Shown one piece after another: positions 20,729-32,136 of a stretch of DNA of 64,000 bases (within the stretch, counting starts at the first letter, position 1; each line of letters begins with the position of its first letter). The translations under genes and the position numbers were made by a program. The stretch is from Pseudomonas graminis (lineage in GTDB: Bacteria > Pseudomonadota > Gammaproteobacteria > Pseudomonadales > Pseudomonadaceae): the NCBI RefSeq assembly GCF_900111735.1, contig NZ_FOHW01000020.1, positions 46,024 to 110,023 of the forward strand, read 5' to 3'. The notes below the pieces were generated by a model. That model was not told where the DNA came from and did not search any database. It saw only the letters and a list, made by a program, of their open reading frames with translations.

Positions 20729-21519
20729 GCGAAATCCCGGAAAACGATCAGCAAATGCCGCTGGTCTCGCACCTGACAGAACTGCGCTCGCGTCTACTGC
20801 GCTGCGTGCTGGCGATCTTTGTGATCTTCGGCGCGCTGTTCTACTTCACCCAGAAGATCTACACCTTCGTTTCTGCCCCGCTGCGCAAGTTTCTGCCTGA
20901 CGGCGCAACGATGATCGCGACCGATGTGGCCTCGCCGTTCATCACGCCGTTCAAGCTGACGATGATGGTGGCGCTGTTCCTGGCGATGCCGGTGATCCTG
21001 TATCAGATCTGGGGCTTCATTGCGCCAGGCCTGTACAAGCATGAAAAGCGCGTGGCAGTGCCGCTGTTGATCTCCAGCATCATCCTGTTCTACGCCGGCA
21101 TGGCGTTCGCGTACTTTCTGGTCTTCCCGCTGATTTTCCACTTCTTCGCCAGTGTCACGCCGGAAGGCGTGTCGATGATGACGGACATCGCCAGTTACCT
21201 GGACTTCGTCATGACGCTGTTCCTGGCGTTTGGCGTCGCGTTCGAGATCCCGGTGGCAGTTGTGCTGCTGGTGTGGATCGGCATCGTCGACGTCAAATAC
21301 CTGAAGAAGATTCGCCCGTACGTGGTGATCGGCTGCTTCGTGGTCGGCATGATTCTCACCCCGCCGGACATCTTTTCGCAGACCCTGCTGGCCGTGCCGA
21401 TGTGGCTGCTGTTTGAAATCGGCGTGCTGTGCAGTTCGATGATCACCAAGCGCGGTGATCATGAAGATGACGAAAAAGCTGAAGACGAACAGAGCCAACC
21501 GCCAGCGACCCAGCCGTGA
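20725..21519 (+). CDS. tatC: Sec-independent protein translocase TatC
   Basis: TatC (264 residues) is the polytopic core of the Tat translocase and recognises the twin-arginine motif. It begins with the conserved cytoplasmic [15 protein letters not shown] and has six transmembrane helices (about 25-45, 75-97, 115-138, 160-180, 195-210, 215-232). FxxxF-type family blocks GLYKHEKR and [20 protein letters not shown] are present. The C-terminal tail is acidic ([13 protein letters not shown]). It overlaps tatB upstream and rsmE downstream by 4 bases each. Confidence 0.97.
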   Translation: MSEIPENDQQMPLVSHLTELRSRLLRCVLAIFVIFGALFYFTQKIYTFVSAPLRKFLPDGATMIATDVASPFITPFKLTMMVALFLAMPVILYQIWGFIAPGLYKHEKRVAVPLLISSIILFYAGMAFAYFLVFPLIFHFFASVTPEGVSMMTDIASYLDFVMTLFLAFGVAFEIPVAVVLLVWIGIVDVKYLKKIRPYVVIGCFVVGMILTPPDIFSQTLLAVPMWLLFEIGVLCSSMITKRGDHEDDEKAEDEQSQPPATQP

Positions 21520-22223
21520 ACCTGCTGTTGCTTGAGGACGCCGACTTTATCGCGGCGGACCGGGTTGTACTGAGTGACCGACGCCTCAAGCACATGCAGG
21601 AAGTGCATCGCAGCGAAGTCGGCGACAGCCTGCGGGTTGGCCGGGTTAACGGGCTGCTCGGCAGCGCACAGTTGTTGCGGCTGGAACCTCGGGAAGCCGA
21701 GCTTTCGGTGAGCTTCGAGCACGCCCCGCCGGCCAAACTGCCGCTGACCCTGGTCCTCGCCCTGCCCCGCCCGAAAATGCTCCGCCGGGTGTTTCAGACC
21801 GTGGCGACGATGGGTGTGCCCCGAGTCATCCTGGTCAACAGTTACCGCGTCGAAAAAAGCTTCTGGCAGACGCCCTTTCTGGAGCCTGCGGCGATTCGCG
21901 AGCAGTTGATTCTCGGGCTGGAGCAGGCCCGGGACAGCGTGCTGCCGGAGATCGTCATCGAGAAGCGCTTCAAGCCATTCGTTGAGGACCGTCTCCCCGC
22001 TGTGGTCGAAGGGACGCTGGGATTGGTCGGCCACCCGGGTGATTTCCCCGCCTGCCCGCGCGCGGTCGAGCAGCCTGTCACCCTGGCCATCGGCCCTGAA
22101 GGTGGCTGGATTCCCTACGAAGTCGATCTTCTGCAGGCCTCTGGCCTGAATCCAGTCCAGTTGGGCGCGCGGATCCTGCGCGTCGAAACCGCCGTGACCG
22201 CGTTGCTCGCCCGGTTGTTCTAG
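21516..22223 (+). CDS. rsmE: 16S rRNA m3U1498 methyltransferase
   Basis: RsmE (235 residues) methylates N3 of U1498 in helix 44 of 16S rRNA. It has an N-terminal PUA-like domain (about 1-70, with [17 protein letters not shown]) and a SPOUT-class methyltransferase domain. The knot motif is present as [19 protein letters not shown] and [17 protein letters not shown], including the RVETA signature. The start is GTG at 21516 inside the tatC stop. It is the last gene of the ubi-his-tat-rsmE run. Confidence 0.95.
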   Translation: MNLLLLEDADFIAADRVVLSDRRLKHMQEVHRSEVGDSLRVGRVNGLLGSAQLLRLEPREAELSVSFEHAPPAKLPLTLVLALPRPKMLRRVFQTVATMGVPRVILVNSYRVEKSFWQTPFLEPAAIREQLILGLEQARDSVLPEIVIEKRFKPFVEDRLPAVVEGTLGLVGHPGDFPACPRAVEQPVTLAIGPEGGWIPYEVDLLQASGLNPVQLGARILRVETAVTALLARLF

Positions 22224-22612
22224 AGCTGCGTTGTATCTGACTCGAGCGAGGCGCCTGGTTTGCTGCCGCTTCGCGCCAGTTCGCGGGCAAGCGCGCTCCT
22301 ACACCCTTCGGGCAGAATCCAAGACAGAACGCCGACATCCGGACGCGTAGCACTCGCAATGAGCATCCGTACCAGCGGCAGACGCAATAAGCATCCGCAC
22401 CAGCGGCACTCCTCCTGACAATCAATACCGAACCCATCTCTGCCGATCAACGCCTGGCCCGCTTCTGCCGAAGGCGCAGGAGCGCGCTTGCCTGCGATCG
22501 GCTGCGCAGCAGTCTTGAGCCTGCCCACCAAGCCCTTCATCACCCCACGCTTCAGTTCAACGCGCATCGGCCGATGCACAGGCGTCCATAACCACAATTC
22601 GCAGGAATCATA
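22224..22612. other. Non-coding stretch between rsmE and the first chemoreceptor, with REP arms and a short direct repeat
   Basis: These 389 bases hold no convincing gene. Two REP arms in opposite orientation, at 22281-22303 and 22477-22500, lie about 170 bases apart instead of the usual 40. Between them is a 25-base unit (GCAATGAGCATCCGTACCAG...) repeated once after 3 bases, at 22356-22380 and 22384-22408, with three base differences between the copies. The receptor promoter presumably lies in the last 100 bases. Confidence 0.6.
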
Positions 22613-24529
22613 ATGTCTCGCTGGTTTACCCAACACCTTGGAAATATGAGCGTCCGTCTCAAACTTGGTGTCGGTTTCGGCCTTGTGCTGTTGCTGACGC
22701 TGCTTATCACGGCGACGGGCTGGTCAAGCGTGAAGGCGGTGATCGAGCGCGGCGACAACCTGGGAATGATCTCCCAGATCAGTGAGCGGACGATGGATCT
22801 GCGCACGGCACGCATGGTGTATGAAACTCAATACAGCGCTGAAGCCGCGACGGCTGTCATGACCGCGCTGGACAAGCTCGATGCCGACCTGAAAACCGGC
22901 CAGAGCATGGTCAAAGGCCTTGGCGATCTCAAATTGATGGACGCTCAGGCACAGGCCGCCGGCGAATACCGCCGCGCCTTTGCCGACATGACCAAGGCTA
23001 TCCAGACCCGCGAAGCCAGCCGGACCAACTTGGGTGCTTCCGCAGACGCTGCAGTTGATGTCGTCAACAAGATCGAACAGGCGTTGCTGCAGCACGACAA
23101 CATCCTGCAATTCAACAGCGCGGTGGATGTCAGCAAACAGATTCAGCAGGCACGCTTCCAGGTGCGCGGTTATACCTTCAGCGGCAAACCTGATTTCGAG
23201 AAGAACGCCACCGCTGCGATCGACGAAGCCATCGTCGGGGTCAACACGCTGGCGGGCGACGTTTCCTCCCAATACATCCCGCAGTTGCAAAAGGCCAACC
23301 TGGCGCTCAAAGGCTACCGCGACGCCGTCGGCCAATACCGTGAAGCCCAACTGGTCAGCGTTCAGGCCCTGGCCAAGATGACCGAGCTGGGGGAACAGCT
23401 GCTGGACGCCAGCGAACAATTGAACGTTTCGCAAAACGCGAAGCGCGATGCAGACACCAGTCAGGCCCAGTCGACCCTGGGCATTACTACCCTGGTGGCC
23501 CTGATCCTCGGTGTTTTCGCCGCCTGGGTCATTACCCGGCAAATCACGGTGCCGCTGGGGCAGACGCTCGTTGCCGTCGAGCGCGTGGCGTCTGGTGATC
23601 TGACTCAAAATTTAAGCGTCGACCGGCGCGACGAGCTTGGCCAGTTGCAGGGCAGCATCCAGCGCATGACCGTGGAGCTGCGCGAGTTGATCGGCGGCAT
23701 CGGCGAAGGCGTGACCCAGATCGCCAGCGCCGCCGAAGAACTGTCGGCGGTGACCGAACAGACCAGTGCCGGGGTCAACAGCCAGAAGGTCGAGACTGAC
23801 CAGGTGGCAACCGCGATGCATGAGATGACCGCCACCGTGCAGGAAGTGGCGCGCAATGCCGAAGAGGCGTCCGAGGCCGCTGTAGCCGCTGACCTTCAGG
23901 CGCGCGAAGGCGACAAGGTCGTCAACGAGGCCATCGCGCAGATCGAGCTTCTCGCGACCGAAGTCGGTCACTCCACCGAGGCGATGGCTGAACTCAAGCG
24001 CGAGAGCGACAAGATCGGCAGCGTTCTTGATGTGATCAAGTCGGTTGCGCAGCAAACCAACCTCCTCGCCTTGAACGCCGCGATCGAAGCCGCGCGGGCT
24101 GGCGAGGCCGGGCGGGGATTTGCCGTGGTCGCGGACGAGGTGCGCAGCCTCGCGCAGCGCACGCAGAAGTCCACGGAAGAGATCGAAGAGCTGATTTCCG
24201 GGCTGCAGAACGGCACCCGGCAAGTGGCAACGATCATGGACAACAGCCGCGAGCTTACCGTCAGCAGCGTTGAGTTGACCCGTCGCGCCGGCACCTCCCT
24301 GGAAAACATCACCCGGACCGTGTCTGCGATTCAATCCATGAACCAGCAGATTGCCGCAGCGGTCGAGGAGCAGAGCGCTACGGCCGAAGAGATCAACCGC
24401 AGCGTGCTCAACGTGCGCGACGTGTCGGAACAGACCTCGGCCGCGAGCGAGGAAACCGCCGCGTCGAGCGTCGAGCTGGCGCGATTGGGCAGCCATCTGC
24501 AAGCGCTGGTGGGTCGCTTCCGGGTTTGA
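22613..24529 (+). CDS. Methyl-accepting chemotaxis protein with HBM-type sensor (McpK/McpS-like)
   Basis: This 638-residue chemoreceptor has a transmembrane helix at about 17-38 and a long all-helical periplasmic domain (about 40-285) whose pattern, including [19 protein letters not shown], matches helical bimodular (HBM) sensors. A second transmembrane helix lies at about 290-310, then a HAMP domain ([22 protein letters not shown]) and a cytoplasmic signalling coiled coil. The conserved CheA/CheW tip is [20 protein letters not shown] (about residues 480-500). There is no CheR/CheB pentapeptide at the C-terminus. HBM receptors characterised in Pseudomonas bind TCA-cycle acids (McpS) or 2-oxoglutarate (PA5072, McpK), and the position next to rsmE matches PA5072. 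The exact ligand cannot be read from the sequence. Confidence 0.9.
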   Translation: MSRWFTQHLGNMSVRLKLGVGFGLVLLLTLLITATGWSSVKAVIERGDNLGMISQISERTMDLRTARMVYETQYSAEAATAVMTALDKLDADLKTGQSMVKGLGDLKLMDAQAQAAGEYRRAFADMTKAIQTREASRTNLGASADAAVDVVNKIEQALLQHDNILQFNSAVDVSKQIQQARFQVRGYTFSGKPDFEKNATAAIDEAIVGVNTLAGDVSSQYIPQLQKANLALKGYRDAVGQYREAQLVSVQALAKMTELGEQLLDASEQLNVSQNAKRDADTSQAQSTLGITTLVALILGVFAAWVITRQITVPLGQTLVAVERVASGDLTQNLSVDRRDELGQLQGSIQRMTVELRELIGGIGEGVTQIASAAEELSAVTEQTSAGVNSQKVETDQVATAMHEMTATVQEVARNAEEASEAAVAADLQAREGDKVVNEAIAQIELLATEVGHSTEAMAELKRESDKIGSVLDVIKSVAQQTNLLALNAAIEAARAGEAGRGFAVVADEVRSLAQRTQKSTEEIEELISGLQNGTRQVATIMDNSRELTVSSVELTRRAGTSLENITRTVSAIQSMNQQIAAAVEEQSATAEEINRSVLNVRDVSEQTSAASEETAASSVELARLGSHLQALVGRFRV

Positions 24530-24710
24530 TCCAGTTACCTGATCAGCACCCGTTTCAGTAACGAACCTGCCGAAAACCTCCCATCAGGGGCGGAATCTGT
24601 GACACGCGTCACCCCTTCCCGCCCTTCGGAAATCTCCTACGACCTGATCAGGTCACGCCTCTGCTTCCCCTGCCGATGCGCGTTTATCGCTCATCCGCAG
24701 GAGACGCATC

Positions 24711-26654
24711 ATGCTGCAAGGCATCAATCGGGCGCTGGCCAACACCAGCGTCAAACTCAAACTCTCACTGGGCTTCGGCCTGGTTCTGCTTCTGACCCTG
24801 GCCATTACCCTGACCGGCTGGCATGGGCTCGACACTATGATCGAGCGCTCGGAGTCATTGACCTCCATCGCCCAGCTCAACGCGATGACCAAGGACCTGC
24901 GCGCCGAGCGCATCGTCTTCCGGGTCGAAAACACCGCTGACAGCGCGTCTCGGGTCGTTGACCGCATCAACGAGATCGAAGCGCATCTGGTGGTATTGCG
25001 TGAGGACGCCCCGCCTGCCGACATCCTCAAGTTGCTCAATGGGCAGAGCGACACTGTCAGGTCGCTCGAGTCCACCTTTGCCGATCTGGCCAAGCTGTTA
25101 AGTGCGCGAGCAGACTCCCGTGCACAGCTGGCCGCTCTGTCTGAAGAGGCGATCAACTCCATCGGTCAGGTGGAAAGCGAGGTCTTGAAAGCCGTCAGTC
25201 AGGAGCAGGACAGCAGCGAGCGCCTCGGGGAGTTCACCAACATCCAGCAATTGCGCGGACAGGTGCAAAACGCTCGTTACGAAGTCCAGGCGTACGTGTT
25301 CAGCGGTAGAGAGTCCTATGAGATTGCCGCCATCACCGCCATCGACGAAGCGTTGAAGGAAGTCGAGCAGATAGCTACCGATCAGGCCGATGGCAATGTC
25401 AGTGAATTGCTCAATGCCCGTAAGACGCTGCTCAAGTACCGTGAGCACATGGGCCAGTTCAAAGACTTGCAGGTCAAGGTTGAAGCGGCTCAGGAGTCCA
25501 TGGAGGCGCTGAGCGAGAGTCTGCTCACCTCCACCGGCGAGATCACGGCACTGCAAGGTCAGCGCCGTGATGCCGAAGCCACTCAGTCGCGGCAGACACT
25601 CAGCGGTGTCGCAGGGCTGGCAATGCTCCTCGGCCTGCTCGCGGCGTGGATGATCACCCAGCAGATCATCACGCCGCTACGGCAGACCTTGAGTGCCGCT
25701 GCGCGCATCGCCAAGGGTGATCTGAGTCAGGACCTCGAAGTCGGCCGTCGAGACGAGATGGGCATGCTCCAGCGCAGCATGCAGGACATGACACTGAGCT
25801 TGCGCCAGCTCATCAGTGGCATCAGCGACGGCGTAACCCAGATCGCCAGCGCGGCGGAGCAACTGTCCGCCGTTACCGCGCAAACCAGCGTGGGCGTCAC
25901 CAGCCAGAAAGACGAAACGGACTGCGTCGCCACGGCGATGAACCAGATGACCTCGACCGTCATGGAAGTCGCCCGCAATGCCGAAGAAGCCAGTGAAGCG
26001 GCACGACACGCCGATCAACAGGCGCGGGACGGCGACAAGGTGGTCAACGACGCCATCGCGCAGATCGAGCGCCTGGCGCTGGAGGTGAATAATTCGACCG
26101 AAGCCATGGGCAAGCTGAAGCTGGAGAGCGACAAGATCGGCGGTGTGCTCGACGTCATCAAGTCAGTGTCGCAGCAGACCAACCTGCTTGCCCTGAACGC
26201 CGCGATCGAAGCTGCCCGGGCAGGCGAAGCGGGACGCGGTTTTGCGGTCGTCGCCGATGAGGTTCGAGGCCTGGCCCAGCGCACCCAGGAATCGACTGAA
26301 GAAATCGAAGTGCTGATCGCGGCCTTGCAAAGCGGCACCCAGCAAGTGGTGATGACTCTTGATGCCAGCCGAACCCTGACCGACAGCAGCGTCGAACTGA
26401 GTCGCCAGGCCGGCAGCGCGTTGGGACATATCACGCGCACGGTGTCGACGATTCAGGCGATGAACCAGCAGATCGCCGCGGCGGGCGAGGAACAGAGCAG
26501 CGTGGCGGAGCAGATCAACCGCAGCGTGCTGAACGTCAGGGATGTGTCCGAGCAAACTGCAGCGTCCAGCGAAGAGACCGCCGCTTCCAGCATCGAACTG
26601 GCGCGGCTGGGTGTGCAGTTGCAGGAGATGGTCGGGAAGTTTCGGGTGAGTTGA
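24711..26654 (+). CDS. Second tandem methyl-accepting chemotaxis protein with HBM-type sensor
   Basis: This 647-residue receptor has the same plan as the preceding gene: transmembrane helix at about 18-38, helical periplasmic HBM-like sensor (about 40-292, with [20 protein letters not shown]), a second helix at about 295-315, then HAMP and a signalling domain with the same tip sequence near residue 490. The signalling halves are almost identical to those of the first receptor, while the sensor halves share only scattered blocks. This indicates a duplication followed by sensor divergence. A 181-base gap separates the genes, so it probably has its own promoter. Its ligand is unknown. Confidence 0.88.
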   Translation: MLQGINRALANTSVKLKLSLGFGLVLLLTLAITLTGWHGLDTMIERSESLTSIAQLNAMTKDLRAERIVFRVENTADSASRVVDRINEIEAHLVVLREDAPPADILKLLNGQSDTVRSLESTFADLAKLLSARADSRAQLAALSEEAINSIGQVESEVLKAVSQEQDSSERLGEFTNIQQLRGQVQNARYEVQAYVFSGRESYEIAAITAIDEALKEVEQIATDQADGNVSELLNARKTLLKYREHMGQFKDLQVKVEAAQESMEALSESLLTSTGEITALQGQRRDAEATQSRQTLSGVAGLAMLLGLLAAWMITQQIITPLRQTLSAAARIAKGDLSQDLEVGRRDEMGMLQRSMQDMTLSLRQLISGISDGVTQIASAAEQLSAVTAQTSVGVTSQKDETDCVATAMNQMTSTVMEVARNAEEASEAARHADQQARDGDKVVNDAIAQIERLALEVNNSTEAMGKLKLESDKIGGVLDVIKSVSQQTNLLALNAAIEAARAGEAGRGFAVVADEVRGLAQRTQESTEEIEVLIAALQSGTQQVVMTLDASRTLTDSSVELSRQAGSALGHITRTVSTIQAMNQQIAAAGEEQSSVAEQINRSVLNVRDVSEQTAASSEETAASSIELARLGVQLQEMVGKFRVS

Positions 26655-26678
26655 TTGCGCAGGTGCCACCGCCTTACC

Positions 26679-26767
26679 TGTAGGAGCGCGCTTGCCCGCG
26701 ATTGCGGTGGATCAGACGACTCATTATTTGCTGACGGAATGCTTTCGCGGGCGAGCGCGCTCCTACA
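26679..26767. repeat. REPIN, nearly identical to the copy at 36100
   Basis: Inverted arms TGTAGGAGCGCGCTTGCCCG and complement enclose a 40-base centre. The whole 89-base element differs from that at 36100-36188 at only three positions, which indicates recent copying. Confidence 0.9.
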
Positions 26768-26820
26768 ATTGATTTGCGCATGGCCATGGGCCCTGCGCAG
26801 ACGTCCGAAGCCCGGACACA

Positions 26821-26856
26821 AAAACGCCGCCGAAGATGGCTCTTCGGCGGCGTTTT
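26821..26856. terminator. Bidirectional terminator between the chemoreceptor and opgH
   Basis: A perfect 15-bp stem (AAAACGCCGCCGAAG / CTTCGGCGGCGTTTT) with a 6-base loop is bordered by an A run (with the preceding A) on the left and TTTTGTTT on the right. It sits between convergent genes and should stop transcription from both sides. Confidence 0.92.
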
Positions 26857-26870
26857 GTTTAGCGCATGAA

Positions 26871-29468
26871 TCAGGCGTGTACGGGGGTCACGTCTTTCAC
26901 ATGGGTCGCTGGCTGCAAGGGCAGCAGCGGCGCATGGGGATCGGCTTCCACCGAAGCGCGCCAGGCATTGAGCCAGGCAGAATTGCCTTCGCTCCAGACC
27001 AGCTCGTGCAACCGAGCCAGTGCAACCGGGTCGCTCAGCAACTGCAAGCGCTCGTGGTTGTTCAGGAGCTCAGGGCCGCCTTTGATCGCATGACGTACAC
27101 GCTCGACACGCATCCACTCGATCGGCTCGGCCTCGCGATGGCGAGAAGTTGCCAAGGCGCAGGCCAAAGCGTTCTGCTGCGGATCAACCACAGCGCGAAC
27201 AAAGCCGTCGTTCAGCGCATGCCAGCGATTTTCATGGGTGTACTGGTCCGTAGACACTAGCTCTTGCGGCGGCGTGTGTTCTTCCGGAATCAGGAACAGC
27301 TTGGTGTCGCGCGCCTTCAAGCCCAGATTCGTACGGCTGGAGATAACCGACACCGGGATCGACAGCATCAACGAACCCACGATAGGCACCAGCCACCAGA
27401 GGAAGCTCGGGTTCAGCCAGGCCACCAGCAGCGCCCAGCAAAAGCCCAGCAGCGTCTGCGGCCCGTGGCGCTTGACCGCTTCGCTCCACGGCGTCGAGTC
27501 ATCATCACGCTGCGGCGAGTTCCACGTCGCTGCCCAGCCCAGGAACGCAGCCAGTACAAAGCGGGTGTGGAAGATCATGCGCACTGGCGCCAGCAGCATG
27601 GAGAACAGCATTTCCAGCAGCATGGACAGGGTGACCTTGATGCGACCACCAAAGCCGGTCGCGCCCTTGGCCCAGATCAGAATCACGCTGAGCAGCTTCG
27701 GCAGGAACAACAGCACCACCGTCGTGGAGAACAACGCAACGGCTTTTTCCGGGTGCCACTGTGGCCACAACGGATACAGCTGACGCGGCTCCATGAAGTA
27801 GGTCGGCTCCATCAGCGTGTTCACCGCCAGCAGCGCGGTGGACAACACCAGAAAGAAGAACCACAACGGCGCCGACAGATAGGACATCACGCCGGTCAGG
27901 AACACGGCGCGGTGTACCGGGTGCATGCCTTTCACCAGGAACAGGCGGAAGTTCATCAGGTTACCGTGGCACCAGCGACGGTCACGCTTGAGCTCATCCA
28001 GCAGGTTCGGCGGCAGCTCTTCATAACTGCCCGGCAGGTCGTAGGCAATCCAAACGCCCCAGCCGGCACGGCGCATGAGCGCGGCTTCGACGAAGTCGTG
28101 GGACAGAATCGCGCCCGCAAACGCACCCTTCCCGGGCAGCGGCGCGAGGGCACAGTGCTCGATAAAAGGCTTCATGCGAATGATCGCGTTGTGACCCCAA
28201 TAGTGGGATTCACCCAGCTGCCAGAAGTGCAGGCCGGCCGTGAATAACGGGCCGTACACGCGAGTCGCGAACTGCTGCATGCGGGCATAGAGCGTGTCCA
28301 TGCCCGAGGCACGCGGCGCAGTCTGGATGATACCTGCGTCCGGCGTCGCTTCCATCAGACGCACGAGGCTGGTCAGGCATTCGCCACTCATCACCGAGTC
28401 AGCGTCAAGCACGACCATGTAGCGGTATTCACCGCCCCAGCGACGGCAAAAGTCATCAAGGTTACCGCTCTTGCGCTTAACGCGACGGCGGCGACGACGA
28501 TAGAAGATCTTGCCGAAACCACCGGTTTCACGGCACACGTCCAGCCAAGCTTGCTGCTCGGCTACACAGATGTCGGTTTCGTTGGAGTCGCTGAGAATGA
28601 AGAAGTCGAAGCGATCCAGATCGCCCGTGGCCTTGACCGATTCAAACGTCGCCCGCAGACCCGCAAATACGCGAGGTACGTCTTCGTTGCAGATCGGCAT
28701 GACCAGCGCAGTGCGCGCACCGGCTTCGATTGGCTCATTGCCCGCGCTTGCACCCGAAATACGGTACTTGTCGTGGCCGGTGAGCAGTTCCAGGAAACCC
28801 ATCAGCGCGGTCCAGAAACCCGCCGACACCCAGCAGAACAGAATCCCGAACAGCAATAGGATGCTGGTCTGCAGCGCGTACGGCATGACCTGAACAGCGG
28901 TCTGCCACAGCGTCTGGTGACTGATTTCGTCAAACGAAACCAGCGACCAGCCCTGGTATGGCAGGATGCCTTTCATGTAGAAGCCGGCGACGATGGTCTG
29001 GCCCAGCATGAGGATCAGGAGGATGTAACGGCGGATCGAACCCACAGTGCGCCAGCGTGCCTTCGGCAGATCGCGCGGCAGATCGTCCTTGGGCGGTGGC
29101 GGATTGCTCTTGCCGGTCAGTCGACGCCAGCCGCGGTGCAGGATGTTGGTCCGCCACGGCTCCGGCACGACTTTGGTCCGACGAATCGGCGGCGTGGCTT
29201 TCAGGACAACGCGGCCGCTGGCGTCAACACTCAGCATCTCGGCTTCGTGCAGTTCATCAGCGGTCGTCAAGGTCAGGCGACGACCCACCGAAGCCTGGGC
29301 GGCCTCGGCGGAATCAGCGACGGTTTGCGCCGAAAGGCGCTCGTGCAGCTCAGCGAACGAGGTGCAGCTGGCAAGTTCTGCCCGCTGCGCGTCGGTCATC
29401 GGCAAATGCGCCAGGTACTCGCTGAGAGACTCATTCAAAGGCTCTGGCACCGCGTGTGAATTACTCAT
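26871..29468 (-). CDS. opgH: Osmoregulated periplasmic glucan glucosyltransferase OpgH
   Basis: OpgH (865 residues; mdoH, hrpM in P. syringae) polymerises the beta-1,2-glucan backbone from UDP-glucose and exports it through the inner membrane. After a long cytoplasmic N-terminus come two transmembrane helices (about 145-165, 190-215). A GT2 domain follows with [15 protein letters not shown], the Asp-x-Asp motif VVLDADSVM, and the processivity motif [14 protein letters not shown] (RRWCH for QxxRW), then about six C-terminal transmembrane helices. The start lies 8 bases inside the end of opgG, so the two are translationally coupled. The product is needed for osmoadaptation and, in plant-associated pseudomonads, for virulence. 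Confidence 0.96.
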   Translation of the reverse strand: MSNSHAVPEPLNESLSEYLAHLPMTDAQRAELASCTSFAELHERLSAQTVADSAEAAQASVGRRLTLTTADELHEAEMLSVDASGRVVLKATPPIRRTKVVPEPWRTNILHRGWRRLTGKSNPPPPKDDLPRDLPKARWRTVGSIRRYILLILMLGQTIVAGFYMKGILPYQGWSLVSFDEISHQTLWQTAVQVMPYALQTSILLLFGILFCWVSAGFWTALMGFLELLTGHDKYRISGASAGNEPIEAGARTALVMPICNEDVPRVFAGLRATFESVKATGDLDRFDFFILSDSNETDICVAEQQAWLDVCRETGGFGKIFYRRRRRRVKRKSGNLDDFCRRWGGEYRYMVVLDADSVMSGECLTSLVRLMEATPDAGIIQTAPRASGMDTLYARMQQFATRVYGPLFTAGLHFWQLGESHYWGHNAIIRMKPFIEHCALAPLPGKGAFAGAILSHDFVEAALMRRAGWGVWIAYDLPGSYEELPPNLLDELKRDRRWCHGNLMNFRLFLVKGMHPVHRAVFLTGVMSYLSAPLWFFFLVLSTALLAVNTLMEPTYFMEPRQLYPLWPQWHPEKAVALFSTTVVLLFLPKLLSVILIWAKGATGFGGRIKVTLSMLLEMLFSMLLAPVRMIFHTRFVLAAFLGWAATWNSPQRDDDSTPWSEAVKRHGPQTLLGFCWALLVAWLNPSFLWWLVPIVGSLMLSIPVSVISSRTNLGLKARDTKLFLIPEEHTPPQELVSTDQYTHENRWHALNDGFVRAVVDPQQNALACALATSRHREAEPIEWMRVERVRHAIKGGPELLNNHERLQLLSDPVALARLHELVWSEGNSAWLNAWRASVEADPHAPLLPLQPATHVKDVTPVHA

Positions 29469-31434
29469 CGGCTGGCAACTGGTAGCTCCAGGTTTCGGTC
29501 AGGACTTGTTGAATCATGGCCGGCCCCTGTGGGGTGGATGCAGCCTGTACCGCTGGCTGCGGGGTATCTTTCATGCCTTTGTTGGCCTTGGCAGCGTCGC
29601 CCAGAGCGGCTTCAGGCTTGTACGCCTCGTCCGACTTGGCTTCGGCAACCTTGGTGGCATCGGCTGCCTTGGCGGCATCTTTGCTGTCGGCTTTAGGGCC
29701 TTTAGCGTCTTTCATATCTTTCGCGTCTTTCGCATCACCGGCCTTCAAGGCGTCGGTTTTGACGATTTCGGCTTTCTCGTCCTTCGGTGCAGCAACCACT
29801 GGCGCCGCAGCAACAGCCGCTTTGGCGTCAGCCTTGGTGGCCGGCTTCTTGTCCGACTTGTCAGCAGTGATGACCGCCGGCTCCTTGCCTGGTTCGGCAG
29901 GGGTTTCGCGCAGCAGGTAAGCACGCATTTCAACCGACTTGCCCGGATCCTTGACCTTCAGGCGCAGCGTCAGACGCCAGCCTTTGGTCACCGGGTTGTA
30001 GCGCAGGTTGTTCTCGACCAGATCGGTGTTGTCATCGGTGATGACCTGACTGCGGATCGACGGATCTTCGCCCAGCTTGGCGAGGGTCGGGCCAACGAAA
30101 TCGACCAGGTAGGCAACGCTGCCGTCCGGTTGACGAATCAGGTTCGATTGCTTCACGTCGCCAGTGGAGCGCAGGGTCTGCTTGACCCAACCCAGGTCAG
30201 GCGAGTGAATGGCATCCTCATCCATGGTCCAGTGCAGACGATAGTTGAAGTCGACCGGCTGACCCGGCTCTGGCTGGGTTTCCGGCTTCCAGAACGCAAC
30301 GATGTTGTCGTTGGTTTCGTCGGCAGTCGGAATCTCGACCAGATCAACGGTGCCCTTGCCCCAGTCGCCCTTCGGCTCGATCCAGGCGCTTGGACGTTTG
30401 TCGTAGCGGTCGTCCAGGTCCTCGTAATGGCTGAAGTTGCGGCCACGTTGCAGCAGACCGAAGCCGCGCGGGTTCTCTACAGAGAAGCTGCTGACCGAGA
30501 GGTGTTTAGGGTTGTTCAGCGGGCGCCAGATCCACTCGCCATTGGCTGCCTGAATCGACAGACCGCTGGAGTCGTGCAGCTCGCGACGGTAATTAAGGAC
30601 TTTCGAAGGCTGGTTTGCACCGAACAGGAACATGCTGGTCAGCGGGGCCACGCCCAGTTTGCCGACCTTGTCACGCAGGTACATGCGCGACTGGACATCA
30701 ACCAGTGAGTTGGTGCCCGGACGCAGGGTCAGCTTGTACGCTCCAGTGGCGCGTGGGGAGTCGAGCAAGGCGAAGATGACCAGATGATTGTCATCCGGGC
30801 CCGGCTTCTCGATCCAGAACTCGGTGAAACGAGGGAATTCCTCACCCGACGGCATGGCTGTGTCGATCGCCATCCCGCGCGCCGACAGGCCATAAACCTG
30901 ACCTTTACCGATGACGCGGAAGTAGCTCGCGCCCAGCATGGTCATGATTTCGTCTTGCTTGTCGTCTTTGTTGATCGGGTAAGTGACGCGGAAACCGGCG
31001 TAGCCCAGGTTCTCGGTCGACTTGGGATCGAACTTCACATCGCCGAAATCGAAACGACTCGGGTCGTACTTGATCTCGTTGACGGAGTTGGCGGTGACTT
31101 CGTTGATTTTGACCGGGGTGTCGAAGTGCATTCCCTGATGATAGAACGAGACCTTGAACGGGGTCTTGTCATTGGCCCATTCGGCCTTGTCTTGCAGGAA
31201 GCGGATCTTTTGATAATCCGCGAACTTCATGTCGCGGAATTCGGCCGGAAGATTGCTCTTCGGCGCGGTGAATTTCTGTCCGGCCAGATCTTTGGCCTTT
31301 GTCGCCACGTCGTCGAGATCGAACGCCCAGAGCTGACTGGCGCCGAACAGACAAAACAAAGCCGACCCTGCCAGCAGTGCGCTGCGCAAGCGACCGCCCG
31401 GGTTCTTTGGTGCATTACATGGACTAACAATCAC
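29461..31434 (-). CDS. opgG: Periplasmic glucan biosynthesis protein OpgG with long Ala/Lys-rich tail
   Basis: OpgG (657 residues from the chosen start; mdoG) is a periplasmic protein that modifies and branches the glucan chain made by OpgH. A signal peptide (about residues 1-33, ending LWAFDLDD) is followed by the OpgG beta-sandwich domain to about residue 505, with [32 protein letters not shown] and [20 protein letters not shown]. Residues about 511-644 are an Ala/Lys/Asp-rich low-complexity insertion with KDAK-type units, after which the protein resumes with [13 protein letters not shown]. Enteric OpgG is about 510 residues and lacks this part. The GTG at 31434 with GAGGG 6 bases upstream is preferred to the TTG at 31440. 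Confidence 0.94.
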   Translation of the reverse strand: MIVSPCNAPKNPGGRLRSALLAGSALFCLFGASQLWAFDLDDVATKAKDLAGQKFTAPKSNLPAEFRDMKFADYQKIRFLQDKAEWANDKTPFKVSFYHQGMHFDTPVKINEVTANSVNEIKYDPSRFDFGDVKFDPKSTENLGYAGFRVTYPINKDDKQDEIMTMLGASYFRVIGKGQVYGLSARGMAIDTAMPSGEEFPRFTEFWIEKPGPDDNHLVIFALLDSPRATGAYKLTLRPGTNSLVDVQSRMYLRDKVGKLGVAPLTSMFLFGANQPSKVLNYRRELHDSSGLSIQAANGEWIWRPLNNPKHLSVSSFSVENPRGFGLLQRGRNFSHYEDLDDRYDKRPSAWIEPKGDWGKGTVDLVEIPTADETNDNIVAFWKPETQPEPGQPVDFNYRLHWTMDEDAIHSPDLGWVKQTLRSTGDVKQSNLIRQPDGSVAYLVDFVGPTLAKLGEDPSIRSQVITDDNTDLVENNLRYNPVTKGWRLTLRLKVKDPGKSVEMRAYLLRETPAEPGKEPAVITADKSDKKPATKADAKAAVAAAPVVAAPKDEKAEIVKTDALKAGDAKDAKDMKDAKGPKADSKDAAKAADATKVAEAKSDEAYKPEAALGDAAKANKGMKDTPQPAVQAASTPQGPAMIQQVLTETWSYQLPADE

Positions 31435-31698
31435 GAGCAACCCTCGCCGAAAACAGATGAAGAAACCAACGGCCAGCTATCAAATGCCGGGTTGGCGAGC
31501 ATTGTTCCGACTCCAAAAGGGACCAATGATTCCCCAAGCGGTGTCGGACCAGTCTGCGTTTTACCGATTTAACGGGCCTTGGCCCGTCCTTGTAGCGCGC
31601 GATTATCCAGTAGCTCGCGTTACAACGCATCAGGGGACGCAAACTATTTATTGCGTTTGGAGCGAGTAAATCCGGGGCCATCAAACAGACCGGGCTGT

Positions 31699-32136
31699 TC
31701 AGGCCTCAAGCAAAAATGTCACAGGGCCATCATTGATCAGGTGAACCTGCATATCTGCACCAAACTGGCCCGTTTCCACCGTGGCGTGAGTGGTTTTGGC
31801 CTTTGTCACCAAGTAGCCAAACAGCTCGGCGCCGAGGGCCGGGGGTGCAGCTTTTGAAAAACTCGGCCGCATCCCGCTTTTGGTATCCGCCGCCAGTGTG
31901 AACTGAGAGACCAGCAGTAACCCGCCGTTAACGTCGACTAACGAAAGATTCATCTTCCCGTCGGCGTCACTGAATACCCGGTAGTTAAGCAGCTTGTGCA
32001 ACATCTTGTCGGCGCTGGCCGGCGTGTCTTGAGGCTCAATACCGATCAGGACCATTAAACCCTGATCAATCGCGCCAATGGTCTGGCCGGCAACGTCGAC
32101 GCGCGCCTGGGAAACGCGCTGAAGCAAGGCTTTCAT
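31699..32136 (-). CDS. dtd: D-aminoacyl-tRNA deacylase
   Basis: Dtd (145 residues) is a homodimeric cytoplasmic enzyme that hydrolyses D-amino acids (and glycine) mischarged on tRNA. Both catalytic-pocket motifs are present: SQFTLAAD (about residue 78) and the Gly-cis-Pro motif [11 protein letters not shown] at the C-terminus. The start codon lies directly behind the pip stop, so pip and dtd form a two-gene operon on the minus strand; this pairing is common in Pseudomonas. Confidence 0.97.
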   Translation of the reverse strand: MKALLQRVSQARVDVAGQTIGAIDQGLMVLIGIEPQDTPASADKMLHKLLNYRVFSDADGKMNLSLVDVNGGLLLVSQFTLAADTKSGMRPSFSKAAPPALGAELFGYLVTKAKTTHATVETGQFGADMQVHLINDGPVTFLLEA

